Source: Candidatus Woesearchaeota archaeon (GTDB taxonomy: Archaea > Nanobdellota > Nanobdellia > SCGC-AAA011-G17 > JACPNG01). From it: a stretch of DNA of 45,078 bases. The position numbers and the translations under genes were made by a program. Shown here in pieces: positions 1 to 6,462 of this stretch (within the stretch, counting starts at the first letter, position 1; each line of letters starts with the position of its first letter). The stretch lies in NCBI GenBank assembly GCA_016185605.1, contig JACPNG010000022.1:34139-79216 (forward strand), given 5' to 3'. The notes below the pieces were generated by a model. The model made no database searches and was not told the origin of the DNA. It saw only the letters and a list, made by a program, of their open reading frames with translations.

Positions 1-2
1 AT

Positions 3-56
3 CTGGATACAATAAATAGATTATTTGAAGATTATGTAAAAAATTCTGGAGTCTAA
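3..56 (+). CDS. C-terminal tail of an unidentified gene (partial at window edge)
   Basis: One frame is open from the first bases to a TAA at 54-56 and reads LDTINRLFEDYVKNSGV. It could be the last 17 residues of a gene entering from the left. The amphipathic helical look is protein-like, but the stretch is too short to identify and could be chance. It ends six bases before the left inverted repeat of the neighbouring element. Confidence 0.3.
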   Translation: MDTINRLFEDYVKNSGV

Positions 57-61
57 GTCCA

Positions 62-84
62 AAAGTAGTTGGTAATGTAAATAA
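62..84 (+). repeat. Left terminal inverted repeat
   Basis: Begins AAAGTAGTTGGTAATGTAA and continues four more bases. It matches the reverse complement of 3205-3227 at 22 of 23 positions, the one difference being A/G at position 20. The orientation is that expected of a transposon end pointing inward. Confidence 0.6.
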
Positions 85-92
85 ATCATAAC

Positions 93-209
93 TTAGAACT
101 GCCATACTTTGTCATAGAATAAATAATGTCCTGATTCTATTTCTATCCATATTGCAGGTCTGATTCTACAAGAACCAACTATTTGAGCTGAAAATTTAAT
201 TTTTTTCAT
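93..209 (-). CDS. Small ORF between transposase and left repeat (38 aa)
   Basis: The frame runs from ATG at 209 to TAA at 93 and encodes 38 residues starting MKKIKFSAQIVG and ending DKVWQF. A weak purine-rich stretch (taggga) lies upstream. It follows the transposase remnant by about 50 bases in the same direction and ends nine bases before the left inverted repeat, so it is probably part of the insertion sequence. No family is recognised; it may not be expressed. Confidence 0.35.
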   Translation of the reverse strand: MKKIKFSAQIVGSCRIRPAIWIEIESGHYLFYDKVWQF

Positions 210-259
210 AATAATCCCTATAGAATTGAGTATTTAATTATTTTTATTTAATTATATAA

Positions 260-994
260 TTATCCAAAAGGATCAATTTGAACCCTATAAAGAACAACAG
301 CAAATAATTTAGAGCTAATAATAGGCTTTTCTAAGACCCTACCATACAAACTAATAGATATACAAATATTGACTAAGACCCATAGATTAAACAGACAAGT
401 AGAGAATAAGAAATAGAATAATCTCAAATGAAAGTTCTTAGATGTAGTTCTGGGCTTAAAATCATGTTCTAGTTGCCTATATTTTGTCTCAATTCCCCAT
501 CTAGCTTTATAAAAAGAAAAAAGGTAATGGGTTAATTGTTCTGGAATATCTAAATTAGTAGAGAATGCTCTCTTTATTCCAACTTCATCATCAACTAAGA
601 CTAGATTTGTGATAACATCTCCAAACTTAAAATCCTTAATAACTCTAGCTTTGCAATCTTCACTCTTATCATACCATTGCTTTACAGTAGAACTTCTTAT
701 CTTGGGCATTAAATAATTAACATTATTATTGTTAAGAACTTTAATAATGGAAGGCTTATCAAATCCCCTATCTAAATACACTTTATCTATATGTATTTTC
801 TGTTTAGCCCTTTTAATCAGTTTATTAACTAATAATTCAATATCATCTAAAGGGTGAACAATTAAGGCATCTATTGTAAATCTTCTGCCAGCTACTACAA
901 TGGAACAAGTAATGAACTTAAAAAAATGACTAGTTCCTCTGTCTTGTTTGCTATTAACAATATAAGGATCATCTTTATCCCCATAACTTAGGAA
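260..994 (-). pseudogene. 5'-truncated IS4/ISH3-like DDE transposase
   Basis: The minus-strand frame is open from an in-frame stop (995-997) to the TGA-side end at 260, but has no plausible start at its 5' end; the conserved protein begins abruptly at about SYGDKDDPY. Visible family features are the RGTSHFFKF...VVAGRRFTIDAL strand region, the second catalytic Asp in VYLDRGF and the C-terminal signature YKARWGIETKYR carrying the catalytic Glu. The N-terminal domain and the first catalytic Asp, normally just upstream of YGD, are missing. The break lies 8 bases from the start codon of the divergent GIY-YIG gene, so the cargo gene junction has replaced the transposase N-terminus. Inactive on its own. 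Confidence 0.8.
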
Positions 995-1001
995 TTAAAT
1001 A

Positions 1002-1394
1002 ATGGAAAAAACATGGATTAAATGGAATGAGAGAGATAAATATTTAACCAATGAGTCAGGAATCTATTTTTTAGCTCATTTTTATGGAAAATCTCCAGAA
1101 GAATTTAACTCTAAAGATAAAAGAATATTCTATATAGGTAAAGCTGGATATTTAAAGGGAAGATTAGAAACATTTGATAGATCTATTAATCATAAAGATA
1201 AAAATAAGATTAAGAATATAAAACATGATGGAGCAAGAAAGTATAGGAAGAAATATGGTAAGAATAAGATAAATCAACTTTATGTGGCTATTGAATTTGT
1301 TGCTGACACTTTAGGAGATAAAGAAAGAGAATATATTAAGAATTTTGGGGATAAAAAACCAGAGTTAAACATAAGAAGAACAAATAAAAAATGA
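1002..1394 (+). CDS. GIY-YIG nuclease domain protein
   Basis: This 130-aa protein is essentially one GIY-YIG domain, the metal-dependent endonuclease fold of UvrC, homing endonucleases and some restriction enzymes. The GIY is at residues 20-22, the YIG at 44-46 (IFYIGKAG), the conserved Arg in LKGRLETF at about 54, and a candidate metal-binding Glu in the EREYIKNFG helix near 110. There is no extra DNA-binding domain, so specificity must come from the basic middle (KDKNKIKNIKHDGARKYRKKYGKNK) or a partner. Its stop overlaps the ATG of a 34-aa membrane peptide, showing translational coupling. First cargo gene after the broken transposase. The domain call is firm; the role is unknown. Confidence 0.8.
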   Translation: MEKTWIKWNERDKYLTNESGIYFLAHFYGKSPEEFNSKDKRIFYIGKAGYLKGRLETFDRSINHKDKNKIKNIKHDGARKYRKKYGKNKINQLYVAIEFVADTLGDKEREYIKNFGDKKPELNIRRTNKK

Positions 1395-1495
1395 ATTTAT
1401 TCAAAGACGCACCAAGAGACTGGAGATTTTATCTAAAATACTTTAGTTTAGGATGGCTTACTGCTTTAGCTATGTGGTATTATTGGCTAAGATAA
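1391..1495 (+). CDS. 34-aa single-span membrane peptide
   Basis: The ATG at 1391 overlaps the TGA of the GIY-YIG gene (ATGA). The peptide starts MNLFKDAPRDWRFYLKYF and then has one hydrophobic, Trp/Tyr-rich span (LGWLTALAMWYYWL) ending in Arg. Overlap with the preceding gene and the membrane-like composition support a real coupled gene. The size and layout resemble toxic or accessory micropeptides of mobile elements, but nothing in the sequence proves a function. Confidence 0.5.
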   Translation: MNLFKDAPRDWRFYLKYFSLGWLTALAMWYYWLR

Positions 1496-1559
1496 GAGAA
1501 TGGGAATATATTTAAAAACTAAAATTTATTATAGATATAATAAAGAGGGAGAGATAAAA

Positions 1560-2012
1560 ATGGAAAAAAGAGATTGGATATTAGCTTTTTTATTTGCTAA
1601 AGGAAAAACTGAAGAAATAGGCGAACCTATAGATGGTAGTTTAAGATTAATGAAAAATCTATTTTTATTATGGATAGAAAGAAACAATTTAAATTTAGAT
1701 AATATATATGAGGATTTCAAAAAATATAATTATGGTCCTTGTGATTTTAATGTTTATAAAGATATGAAGGACTTAAAAGAAGATAAATTAATAGAAGAAG
1801 TTGATATAGGCAGAAGTTATTCTAAATTAAAATTAACAAAAAAAGGTTATGAAAGAGCTGAGATGATATTTAATAATATGACTAGAGACATAAAAGAGAA
1901 AATTATAGAGATAAAAAAAGAAATAAATAGTAGAGATAGTTTATTATCACTATTAAAATTTATTTATGAGAAATACCCAGAATGGGCTGAAAATAGTTTA
2001 ATAAAAATATAA
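1560..2012 (+). CDS. YwgA/DUF4065-like winged-helix protein
   Basis: I take the ATG at 1560, preceded by agagggagagat as ribosome-binding site, rather than the one 60 bases upstream; this gives 150 aa. The body fits the YwgA/Panacea-like layout: DWILAFLFAKG at the N-terminus, the YNYGPCDFNVYKDMKDLKED segment (YGP then a recognition-type helix), a KLKLTKKG wing, and a C-terminal LLKFIYEKYPEWAENSLI. Such proteins occur near phages, toxin-antitoxin loci and archaeal defence islands, often as regulators or antitoxins. It sits between the GIY-YIG/micropeptide pair and the proteasome-like gene, 24 bases from the latter. Family call moderately confident; role inferred from context. Confidence 0.65.
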   Translation: MEKRDWILAFLFAKGKTEEIGEPIDGSLRLMKNLFLLWIERNNLNLDNIYEDFKKYNYGPCDFNVYKDMKDLKEDKLIEEVDIGRSYSKLKLTKKGYERAEMIFNNMTRDIKEKIIEIKKEINSRDSLLSLLKFIYEKYPEWAENSLIKI

Positions 2013-2036
2013 AGATTCAAAATAATGGGGGGTCAT

Positions 2037-2747
2037 ATGACCTTAATAGTAGCATTAGTATGTAAAGACGGGATAGTCATGGGAGCAGATAGTCAAGTTA
2101 CTTCAATGCCTATAAAAAGAAGAATTTCGGACAAAATATGTAAAGTGTGCGATTCTGTTTTAATGGCTGGTGCTGGTTCTTTAGCACAAATTCAGAAAAT
2201 TCAGGATAGTATTTATTCAATACCAGCTGAGATAATAAAGGAAGGAAATTTAGAAAAAATAAAGGATTTTATAAAAATGCAAGTAGCACACCCTATAAGA
2301 AAAAGTACATTAATACATTATCAACAATTAGGAACTCATCCAGATAGACCAGAAATAGGAGATAATGCAGAGATAATTTTAACAGGTTTTAATAGTCAAA
2401 GACCAACTATTTTTCATTTAGATGTAAATGCTATGGATACTAAACATAATGATTATTGTACAATAGGGTTTGGATTACCATTTGCACAAGTTATTTTAAA
2501 AGAAGTTAAAAATATTAATGAATTAGCTATTGAAAAAGGAAAAATATTAGTATATAAAGCAATAAAAGATGCAATTGAAACAGGTGCATTTAGTATGGAT
2601 TATCCTATAAGTATATGGACTATGATTAATAATGAAGGAAAGATAGTAACTAATAAAGTTGATGAGGATGAAATAAGAGGAATTGCAGATACAGTAAGTG
2701 CTATTTCTAAAACTACTATAGAAAAACTTTTTAGTATTGATAAATAA
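2037..2747 (+). CDS. Proteasome beta/HslV-like Ntn hydrolase (threonine protease)
   Basis: Starting at the ATG at 2037 (just after ggggggtcat, a good ribosome-binding site) the 236-aa protein begins MTLIVALVCKDGIVMGADS. After Met removal Thr is residue 1, Asp falls at position 17 (GADS) and a Lys at 32 (ISDKI), the Thr1/Asp17/Lys33 pattern of proteasome beta, HslV and Anbu subunits. No propeptide is present, as in HslV. Length and the C-terminal half (AIKDAIETGAFSMDYPISIW) fit one beta-type subunit. A housekeeping archaeal beta subunit normally carries a short propeptide and is not found beside transposases, so this is probably a divergent, mobile, self-compartmentalising peptidase. The substrate is unknown; the YwgA-like and GIY-YIG neighbours may be part of the same module. 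Confidence 0.75.
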   Translation: MTLIVALVCKDGIVMGADSQVTSMPIKRRISDKICKVCDSVLMAGAGSLAQIQKIQDSIYSIPAEIIKEGNLEKIKDFIKMQVAHPIRKSTLIHYQQLGTHPDRPEIGDNAEIILTGFNSQRPTIFHLDVNAMDTKHNDYCTIGFGLPFAQVILKEVKNINELAIEKGKILVYKAIKDAIETGAFSMDYPISIWTMINNEGKIVTNKVDEDEIRGIADTVSAISKTTIEKLFSIDK

Positions 2748-2755
2748 ACATTTTT

Positions 2756-3265
2756 ATGCCAAAATGTCCAAATTGTAATTATGAGTTAGTATTAATCCCT
2801 AATATAGTGAAGTATAAATGTTCTAAATGCGGTAAGCTATTTCCACAAAGAGATGTAGATAATATAACATTCCAAAGATGGAATAAGAAACAAAGAGATG
2901 TAGATAAACACAATCTCAAAGTAGAAAAGATAAGATCTAAACTAACAGAAGAAGAAAAAGACAAAAGAGCTAAGTTATGGAGAGAGAAAAATATTGAAAG
3001 GATAAAAGCTAGGGAAAGAGAATTATGGTATAATGGTACTAGAAAAATATATCTCAAAGAGTACTATCAAAGGGATTTAAACCGCTCACGTTTAGGCAAA
3101 AGAATCAAATATTATAGGTTAAGACAAAAGTTATTAGCACTTCAAATGTTAGAAAAACAAGAGATTAAGGCTTATACTAATAATCTATTCATTTCACCGC
3201 CCACTTACTTACATTACCAACTACTTTCCAAACCAAAAGTATTAAAAAATAAGAAATTAGCTTAA
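2756..3265 (+). CDS. Zinc-ribbon, IS-associated protein (169 aa)
   Basis: The N-terminus carries two CxxC knuckles (CPNC at 4-7 and CSKC at 22-25) forming a zinc ribbon, then LFPQRDVDNITFQRWNKKQR and a long basic helical region (EEEKDKRAKLWREKN...). From memory, DPANN genomes hold many such proteins next to ISH3-like transposases, so I take it as the DNA-binding partner or N-terminal part of the same insertion-sequence family. Its 3' end reads through the right inverted repeat (3205-3227) and stops 38 bases later, so the last residues (KPKVLKNKKLA) may be flanking sequence. It starts 8 bases after the proteasome-like gene. Confidence 0.6.
   Translation: MPKCPNCNYELVLIPNIVKYKCSKCGKLFPQRDVDNITFQRWNKKQRDVDKHNLKVEKIRSKLTEEEKDKRAKLWREKNIERIKARERELWYNGTRKIYLKEYYQRDLNRSRLGKRIKYYRLRQKLLALQMLEKQEIKAYTNNLFISPPTYLHYQLLSKPKVLKNKKLA
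3205..3227 (-). repeat. Right terminal inverted repeat
   Basis: The reverse complement of this stretch matches 62-84 with one mismatch. It lies inside the 3' end of the zinc-ribbon gene and 43 bases before the SRP RNA. Confidence 0.6.
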
Positions 3266-3269
3266 TCAA

Positions 3270-3538
3270 GTAGACTAGATTGGGCAGTCAGCCCTTGCCT
3301 GTAACCACAAACGGGCTTCATGGTGGAATCGAAGCTCAGGAAAAGGTATGGCTAAGGTTATTAGTCTTTATCTGGACGTTGAGGCTCTGTCCTGTTTGGT
3401 TGATATTTTTGTGAATCGTGTCAGATTAGGAATAAAGCAGCACTAAGCAAATATATTGGCGCTTACAGGGTAGCGGGGCCGAGAAAGGATAAAGGCAGCT
3501 AATCTCTTTGGTTTATATCAATTCTTGGGCGCGTCTAC
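3270..3538 (+). ncRNA. ffs: Archaeal signal recognition particle RNA (7S RNA)
   Basis: SRP RNA is the scaffold for SRP19 and SRP54 in co-translational membrane targeting. The signature is the helix 8 element from 3418: GTGTCAG, a GGAA tetraloop closed by TTA/TAA (3426-3435), and AAGCAGCAC, the conserved SRP54-binding asymmetric loop. The Alu domain shows TGTAAC at 3300-3305. The ends pair (GTAGAC at 3270-3275 with GTCTAC at 3533-3538), as in archaeal helix 1, which fixes the ends approximately. About 269 nt is slightly short for archaea (about 300). GC is far above the surrounding AT-rich DNA. A weak TATA-like stretch (agtattaaaaaat) at 3239-3250 is the likely promoter. The gene begins directly after the IR-bounded element. 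Confidence 0.93.
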
Positions 3539-3575
3539 ACTATCCATTAATATATTTTATGGAAATTGAAATTTG

Positions 3576-3642
3576 AAACGAAAGGTTTATAAATATACTA
3601 TTCACTTTAAAGTAATAAATTTAATAGGAGTTAAGATATAAA
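3576..3642 (+). promoter_or_regulatory. Promoter and leader of the secreted 169-aa protein, twin of 6183-6249
   Basis: BRE plus TATA read acgaaaggtttataaata, 67 bases upstream of the ATG at 3643. The same 20 bases occur at 6183-6202, also exactly 67 bases before an ATG. The leader keeps tatacta, a taaagt(a/g)at motif and an aggag/gggag ribosome-binding site in the same order in both copies. Confidence 0.75.
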
Positions 3643-4152
3643 ATGAAACTAAGACAAAATTTAGGCAATCTAGTAATATCTGTTGCAATAGGAGCAGCTG
3701 GTGTTTTATACTCATTTAATGCTGGAGCTCAAGATTCATATCATTCTTGTCCAAAAGGCATTATAGAAGCAGAAAACTATTTATCACATCTGAGAATTGG
3801 ATTAATGGGAAGTAACCCTAAAAGACAACATGAAAAAGCTGCAAGAGAATGGAAAGAATTCAATTATAGAATGCGTGAAGAAAATCTTAAAACTGAAATT
3901 CGCAAAGAAGTTGAACAAATATCAGAAGTTTATAGAAGATTAACATTAGAAGCTGAGAAAGCATCAAAACTTTTTAAAGAAGGAGATATTTTTGAAGGAG
4001 AAAAATTAATAAGAAATCATCCAAAACAAACTGAAGAATTAGCAGAAAGATTAGGTTGTACCCCTGAAAGTTTAGTTGGACCATATAAACAATATGAAAA
4101 ATTAATAGGTTTAGCTGAAAAATATGGACAAGTTCTAGGATCAATAAGATAA
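3643..4152 (+). CDS. Secreted helical protein, signal peptide
   Basis: The 169-aa protein begins with a Sec-type signal peptide: MKLRQN, a hydrophobic core VISVAIGAAGVLYSF, then AGAQD with probable cleavage after AGA near residue 29. The mature part is charged and almost wholly helical (EIRKEVEQISEVYRRLTLEAEKASKLF). Two Cys remain (in HSCPKG and LGCTPE), which could form a disulfide. No known family is recognised. It is a single gene with a ribosome-binding site (taggag) and the promoter cassette shared with the 6250-7619 operon, so the two are probably co-regulated envelope or extracellular products. Confidence 0.65.
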   Translation: MKLRQNLGNLVISVAIGAAGVLYSFNAGAQDSYHSCPKGIIEAENYLSHLRIGLMGSNPKRQHEKAAREWKEFNYRMREENLKTEIRKEVEQISEVYRRLTLEAEKASKLFKEGDIFEGEKLIRNHPKQTEELAERLGCTPESLVGPYKQYEKLIGLAEKYGQVLGSIR

Positions 4153-4163
4153 TTAGACTAAGA

Positions 4164-4676
4164 TTAAATATTTTTTAATTCAAACAATTCCTTGTCAACT
4201 TGGTTTAGAATATCCCCAATATTCTGGACAACTAACCCATATAATTTCTTTATTATCAATTCATATATTGATTCTTTCAATGGACCAGAGCAATAATTTA
4301 TTACATCCTTCATTTTATTAATTGACAATTGGGATATTTTCTCTTTTGGGATTCTGCATTCCATTGACTTGCCTTCAAATAGATTAATTAATTCTATAGG
4401 GGTTCCAATTCCCATCCTTTCTAGTTTTATATCAATTAGGCAAGAATCTCCTTTAGAGCCTTTTATTACATACTTAAATACATTATTGTCGATAATTCCT
4501 GTGAATTTTGCTGAGCTACATTTTATGGCCTGCTCATTAAAGCATTCTATTGTAGCGCAGTTTTTCTTTATTAGATTAGAGAAAAAGAAGAACCATACAG
4601 CTATTCCTATAATAAATATTATTAATATTACTTTCTTTACAGAAATCTCTTTTGCACCCCTTGTTCCTACTATCAT
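4164..4676 (-). CDS. Membrane-anchored protein of unknown function, downstream of dnaG
   Basis: 170 aa with one N-terminal transmembrane segment (VILIIFIIGIAVWFFFFS, about residues 16-33) and an outer domain of about 135 residues containing Cys at CATIECF, IKCSSA, DSCLID, MECRIP and NYCSGP. The even Cys number and N-in/C-out topology suggest a disulfide-bonded extracytoplasmic domain. It starts 12 bases after the dnaG stop, so it is very likely co-transcribed with it. No family recognised. Confidence 0.6.
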   Translation of the reverse strand: MIVGTRGAKEISVKKVILIIFIIGIAVWFFFFSNLIKKNCATIECFNEQAIKCSSAKFTGIIDNNVFKYVIKGSKGDSCLIDIKLERMGIGTPIELINLFEGKSMECRIPKEKISQLSINKMKDVINYCSGPLKESIYELIIKKLYGLVVQNIGDILNQVDKELFELKNI

Positions 4677-4688
4677 TATATTAATAAT

Positions 4689-5891
4689 TTAAAAATTATT
4701 ATTTATCAAGATTTCTGCTCTTGTATCATTGGGCCTTACCCTAGATTCCATTCCAACTAAATACTTGACATTTGCCCTGTCTGCTATGTTTATTATATCT
4801 TTGTTGATTATTCCGTCAAACACAACAGCAAATACAGAGTTTAATGACTTTATTGTTGTCACTAACTCGCTGGTTGGGACTTTTCCAAGTATGTTCATCT
4901 CCTGATCAAGAATATAAGCTCCCCTTGTTCCTATTAAATCATCAAGCATTTTCTTAAAATTTTGCTTTTGCTGGGGTGATAAGATAACATTTGTGATTCT
5001 AGGTTCAATCTTTTCTTTTTTGTCTTCTATAGCATTATTCTGCTTTTCAGGAGTTTCAATTCCTCTTGTAATTCCTATCTGTTCTACAGTTATCTTGCTT
5101 CTTAATGCCTTATGAATTTCCTTCTTTGTTATTTCTTCTACTTCCTTGCCATCAGGAGCCCTTGTCACAAAATCAATTTCTGTTACACTAGAAATTTCCT
5201 TTATAATTAATTCTCCTCCCCTGTCGCCATCTACAAATACTGTTAGTATTTTCCTTCTTCCAAGCTCTATAATAGTTTCAGGAACTGATGTGCCATTTAA
5301 CCCAATTGCATTTTTTATCCCATGCTTTAATAGATTAAGGACATCTGCCCTTCCCTCTACTACAATAACCTCATCACTTTCATCTATGGATGGGCCAGCT
5401 GGTAATCTATCTTTGCCATATTCTACAATTTCCATCATCCTGACAGATTGAGCTACCTCATCTGTAATCTCCTGGGAGTCTGGTAATACAGAATCTGTTA
5501 ATACTTTTAGCAATTCCTTGGCTCTTTCTATAACAAAATTTCTTTTGGAAATTCTTACATCCTCTATTCTTTCTATCTTTACTTTAGAATTGCAAGGCCC
5601 TATTCTTTGGATGGTTTCCAAAGAAGCCGCTATTATAGCTGTTTCAGCCTTATCCAAAGAAGAAGGAATAATTATAGTTCCAAATGTTTTTCCGTATCTT
5701 GTTTCAGAATTTACTTCTATCCTTCCAATCCTTCCAGATCTCTGTAATTCTCTCAGTTCTAAATCTGATCCTAATAAACCCTCTGTCTGGCCGAATATTG
5801 CCCCAATTACATCAGGCTTGTCTACTACCCCTTCTATCTGTATTTGAGTATGAACTATATATTTTGCACTTACAGGACTTATCTTTGCCAT
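4689..5891 (-). CDS. dnaG: Archaeal DnaG-type primase (TOPRIM)
   Basis: The archaeal DnaG makes RNA primers or acts with the exosome in RNA processing. The N-terminal archaeal block SPVSAKYIVHTQIQIEGVVDKPDVIGAIFGQTEGLL is spread over residues 5-40; the TOPRIM domain is at about 172-250 with the catalytic Glu at VVEGRADV (179) and the DGD metal-binding triad at 221-223. About 400 aa is normal. The ATG at 5891 is chosen because aggag precedes it by nine bases; a longer frame starting at TTG 5900 has no such signal. The C-terminal part, rich in EKKEKIEP then a conserved LLGTRGAYILDQEMNILGKVP-like region, also fits the archaeal family. First gene of a two-gene minus-strand unit. Confidence 0.95.
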   Translation of the reverse strand: MAKISPVSAKYIVHTQIQIEGVVDKPDVIGAIFGQTEGLLGSDLELRELQRSGRIGRIEVNSETRYGKTFGTIIIPSSLDKAETAIIAASLETIQRIGPCNSKVKIERIEDVRISKRNFVIERAKELLKVLTDSVLPDSQEITDEVAQSVRMMEIVEYGKDRLPAGPSIDESDEVIVVEGRADVLNLLKHGIKNAIGLNGTSVPETIIELGRRKILTVFVDGDRGGELIIKEISSVTEIDFVTRAPDGKEVEEITKKEIHKALRSKITVEQIGITRGIETPEKQNNAIEDKKEKIEPRITNVILSPQQKQNFKKMLDDLIGTRGAYILDQEMNILGKVPTSELVTTIKSLNSVFAVVFDGIINKDIINIADRANVKYLVGMESRVRPNDTRAEILINNNF

Positions 5892-5979
5892 TTGAATCAA
5901 CTCCTATCATTTTATAGTCTAAGAACAAGATACTATTTATTATAATTTAATGATTATTTTTGCTTTTATTTCTTGAAAT

Positions 5980-5996
5980 GGGGCAACATCAGCCCC
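5980..5996. other. GC-rich hairpin upstream of dnaG
   Basis: GGGGC, a 7-base loop and GCCCC form a 5-bp GC stem in otherwise AT-rich DNA, 90 bases before the dnaG start and about 55 bases after the structured RNA candidate. It may be part of a dnaG leader, a processing site, or the 3' end of the RNA. Confidence 0.4.
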
Positions 5997-6051
5997 TAAA
6001 GTGAAAATAATGATTATATTCTCTTGTTCTTTTCTTAATTATTATGAATAT

Positions 6052-6123
6052 AGCCTAGTATTAACTCCCAAGCTCATCGCCTTGGCTATCGCCGCACTCC
6101 ATTGAGTATCTCTATACTAGGCT
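6052..6123 (-). ncRNA. Structured RNA candidate, three-way junction
   Basis: The ends form a perfect 10-bp stem (6052-6061 with 6114-6123). Inside are two hairpins: CCAAG with CTTGG around an 8-base loop (6068-6085) and ACTC with GAGT around a 4-base loop (6096-6107). The interior is about 50 percent GC, against less than 30 percent around it. A good minus-strand BRE/TATA (ctaaaagtatataaatg, complement of 6144-6161) puts transcription start within a few bases of the outer stem, so the minus strand is preferred. It is not a tRNA: no T-arm sequence. The loop motif gcgatgag slightly recalls a box C, but no box D was found. The identity is unknown. Confidence 0.5.
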
Positions 6124-6143
6124 CTTTTGATTTTGAAAGCTAA

Positions 6144-6161
6144 GGGCATTTATATACTTTT
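6144..6161 (-). promoter_or_regulatory. Minus-strand BRE/TATA for the structured RNA
   Basis: The complement reads aaaagtatataaatgccc, a near-consensus archaeal BRE/TATA. The predicted start, about 25 bases downstream of the TATA centre, is near 6128, immediately before the 10-bp closing stem of the RNA candidate. Confidence 0.5.
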
Positions 6162-6182
6162 AGTTTTTTCAGATAATATTAA

Positions 6183-6249
6183 AAACGAAAGGTTTATAAA
6201 TAAGTTATACTACTATAAAGTGATGAAATTAGTTAAAGGGAGATAAAAA
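6183..6249 (+). promoter_or_regulatory. Promoter and leader of the lipoprotein operon, twin of 3576-3642
   Basis: Identical 20-base BRE/TATA to that at 3576 and the same 67-base distance to the ATG, with a leader holding tatactactataaagtgat and the ribosome-binding site gggagat. Confidence 0.75.
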
Positions 6250-6462
6250 ATGGCATTAGATGATAATTTTAAATATGAATTAATAAAGCCATTATCATAC
6301 AAAGAACAAATTCCAATTGATGAGTCCTTAGTTGGATTTAAGGGATTAGATGGAAAGGAATATCCAACATTAGATGCTATGGTTAGAGCTAATGATAAAT
6401 ATATACAAAAAAAATCAGAAAGGCTAAGACAAGAAATAGAAAAATGGGAGGTTCAAAAATGA
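6250..6462 (+). CDS. Small cytoplasmic protein, first gene of the lipoprotein operon
   Basis: 70 aa with no membrane segment. It contains LVGFKGLDGKEYPTLDAMVRANDKYI, which resembles short substrate- or subunit-docking repeats in which a predicted beta turn is followed by a helix, and ends in a charged helix. Ribosome-binding site gggaga at the correct spacing. The stop overlaps the next start (ATGA). Unrecognised; the operon position suggests it works with the two lipoproteins. Confidence 0.6.
   Translation: MALDDNFKYELIKPLSYKEQIPIDESLVGFKGLDGKEYPTLDAMVRANDKYIQKKSERLRQEIEKWEVQK

Larger units (their letters stand above)
62..3227. mobile_element. IR-bounded element carrying transposase remnants and a four-gene cargo
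   Basis: A 23-bp sequence at 62-84 recurs in inverted orientation at 3205-3227 with 22 of 23 bases matching. The trinucleotide cca lies directly outside both ends (59-61 and 3228-3230), compatible with a very short target duplication or chance. Next to the left repeat is a 5'-truncated DDE transposase; next to the right repeat is a zinc-ribbon protein of the kind I recall accompanying archaeal insertion sequences. Between them, all on the plus strand, are a GIY-YIG nuclease, a small membrane peptide, a YwgA-like protein and a proteasome-beta-like protein. The reading as a composite or degenerate transposon with cargo is inference; the inverted repeats and the truncated transposase are seen directly. 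Confidence 0.5.

Noticed and set aside
1-260. A full-length ISH3-like transposase assumed at first
   Set aside because: The N-terminal half and first catalytic Asp are not present in the window.
5146-5917. Several plus-strand frames opposite dnaG
   Set aside because: Antisense shadows of a gene with all dnaG motifs.
6052-6085. Box C/D guide RNA suggested by gcgatgag in the loop
   Set aside because: No matching box D and the motif lies in a hairpin loop, not paired with one.
6052-6123. Possible tRNA because of length and stem closure
   Set aside because: No T-arm or D-arm consensus, no anticodon arm of correct size and a 10-bp acceptor-like stem.
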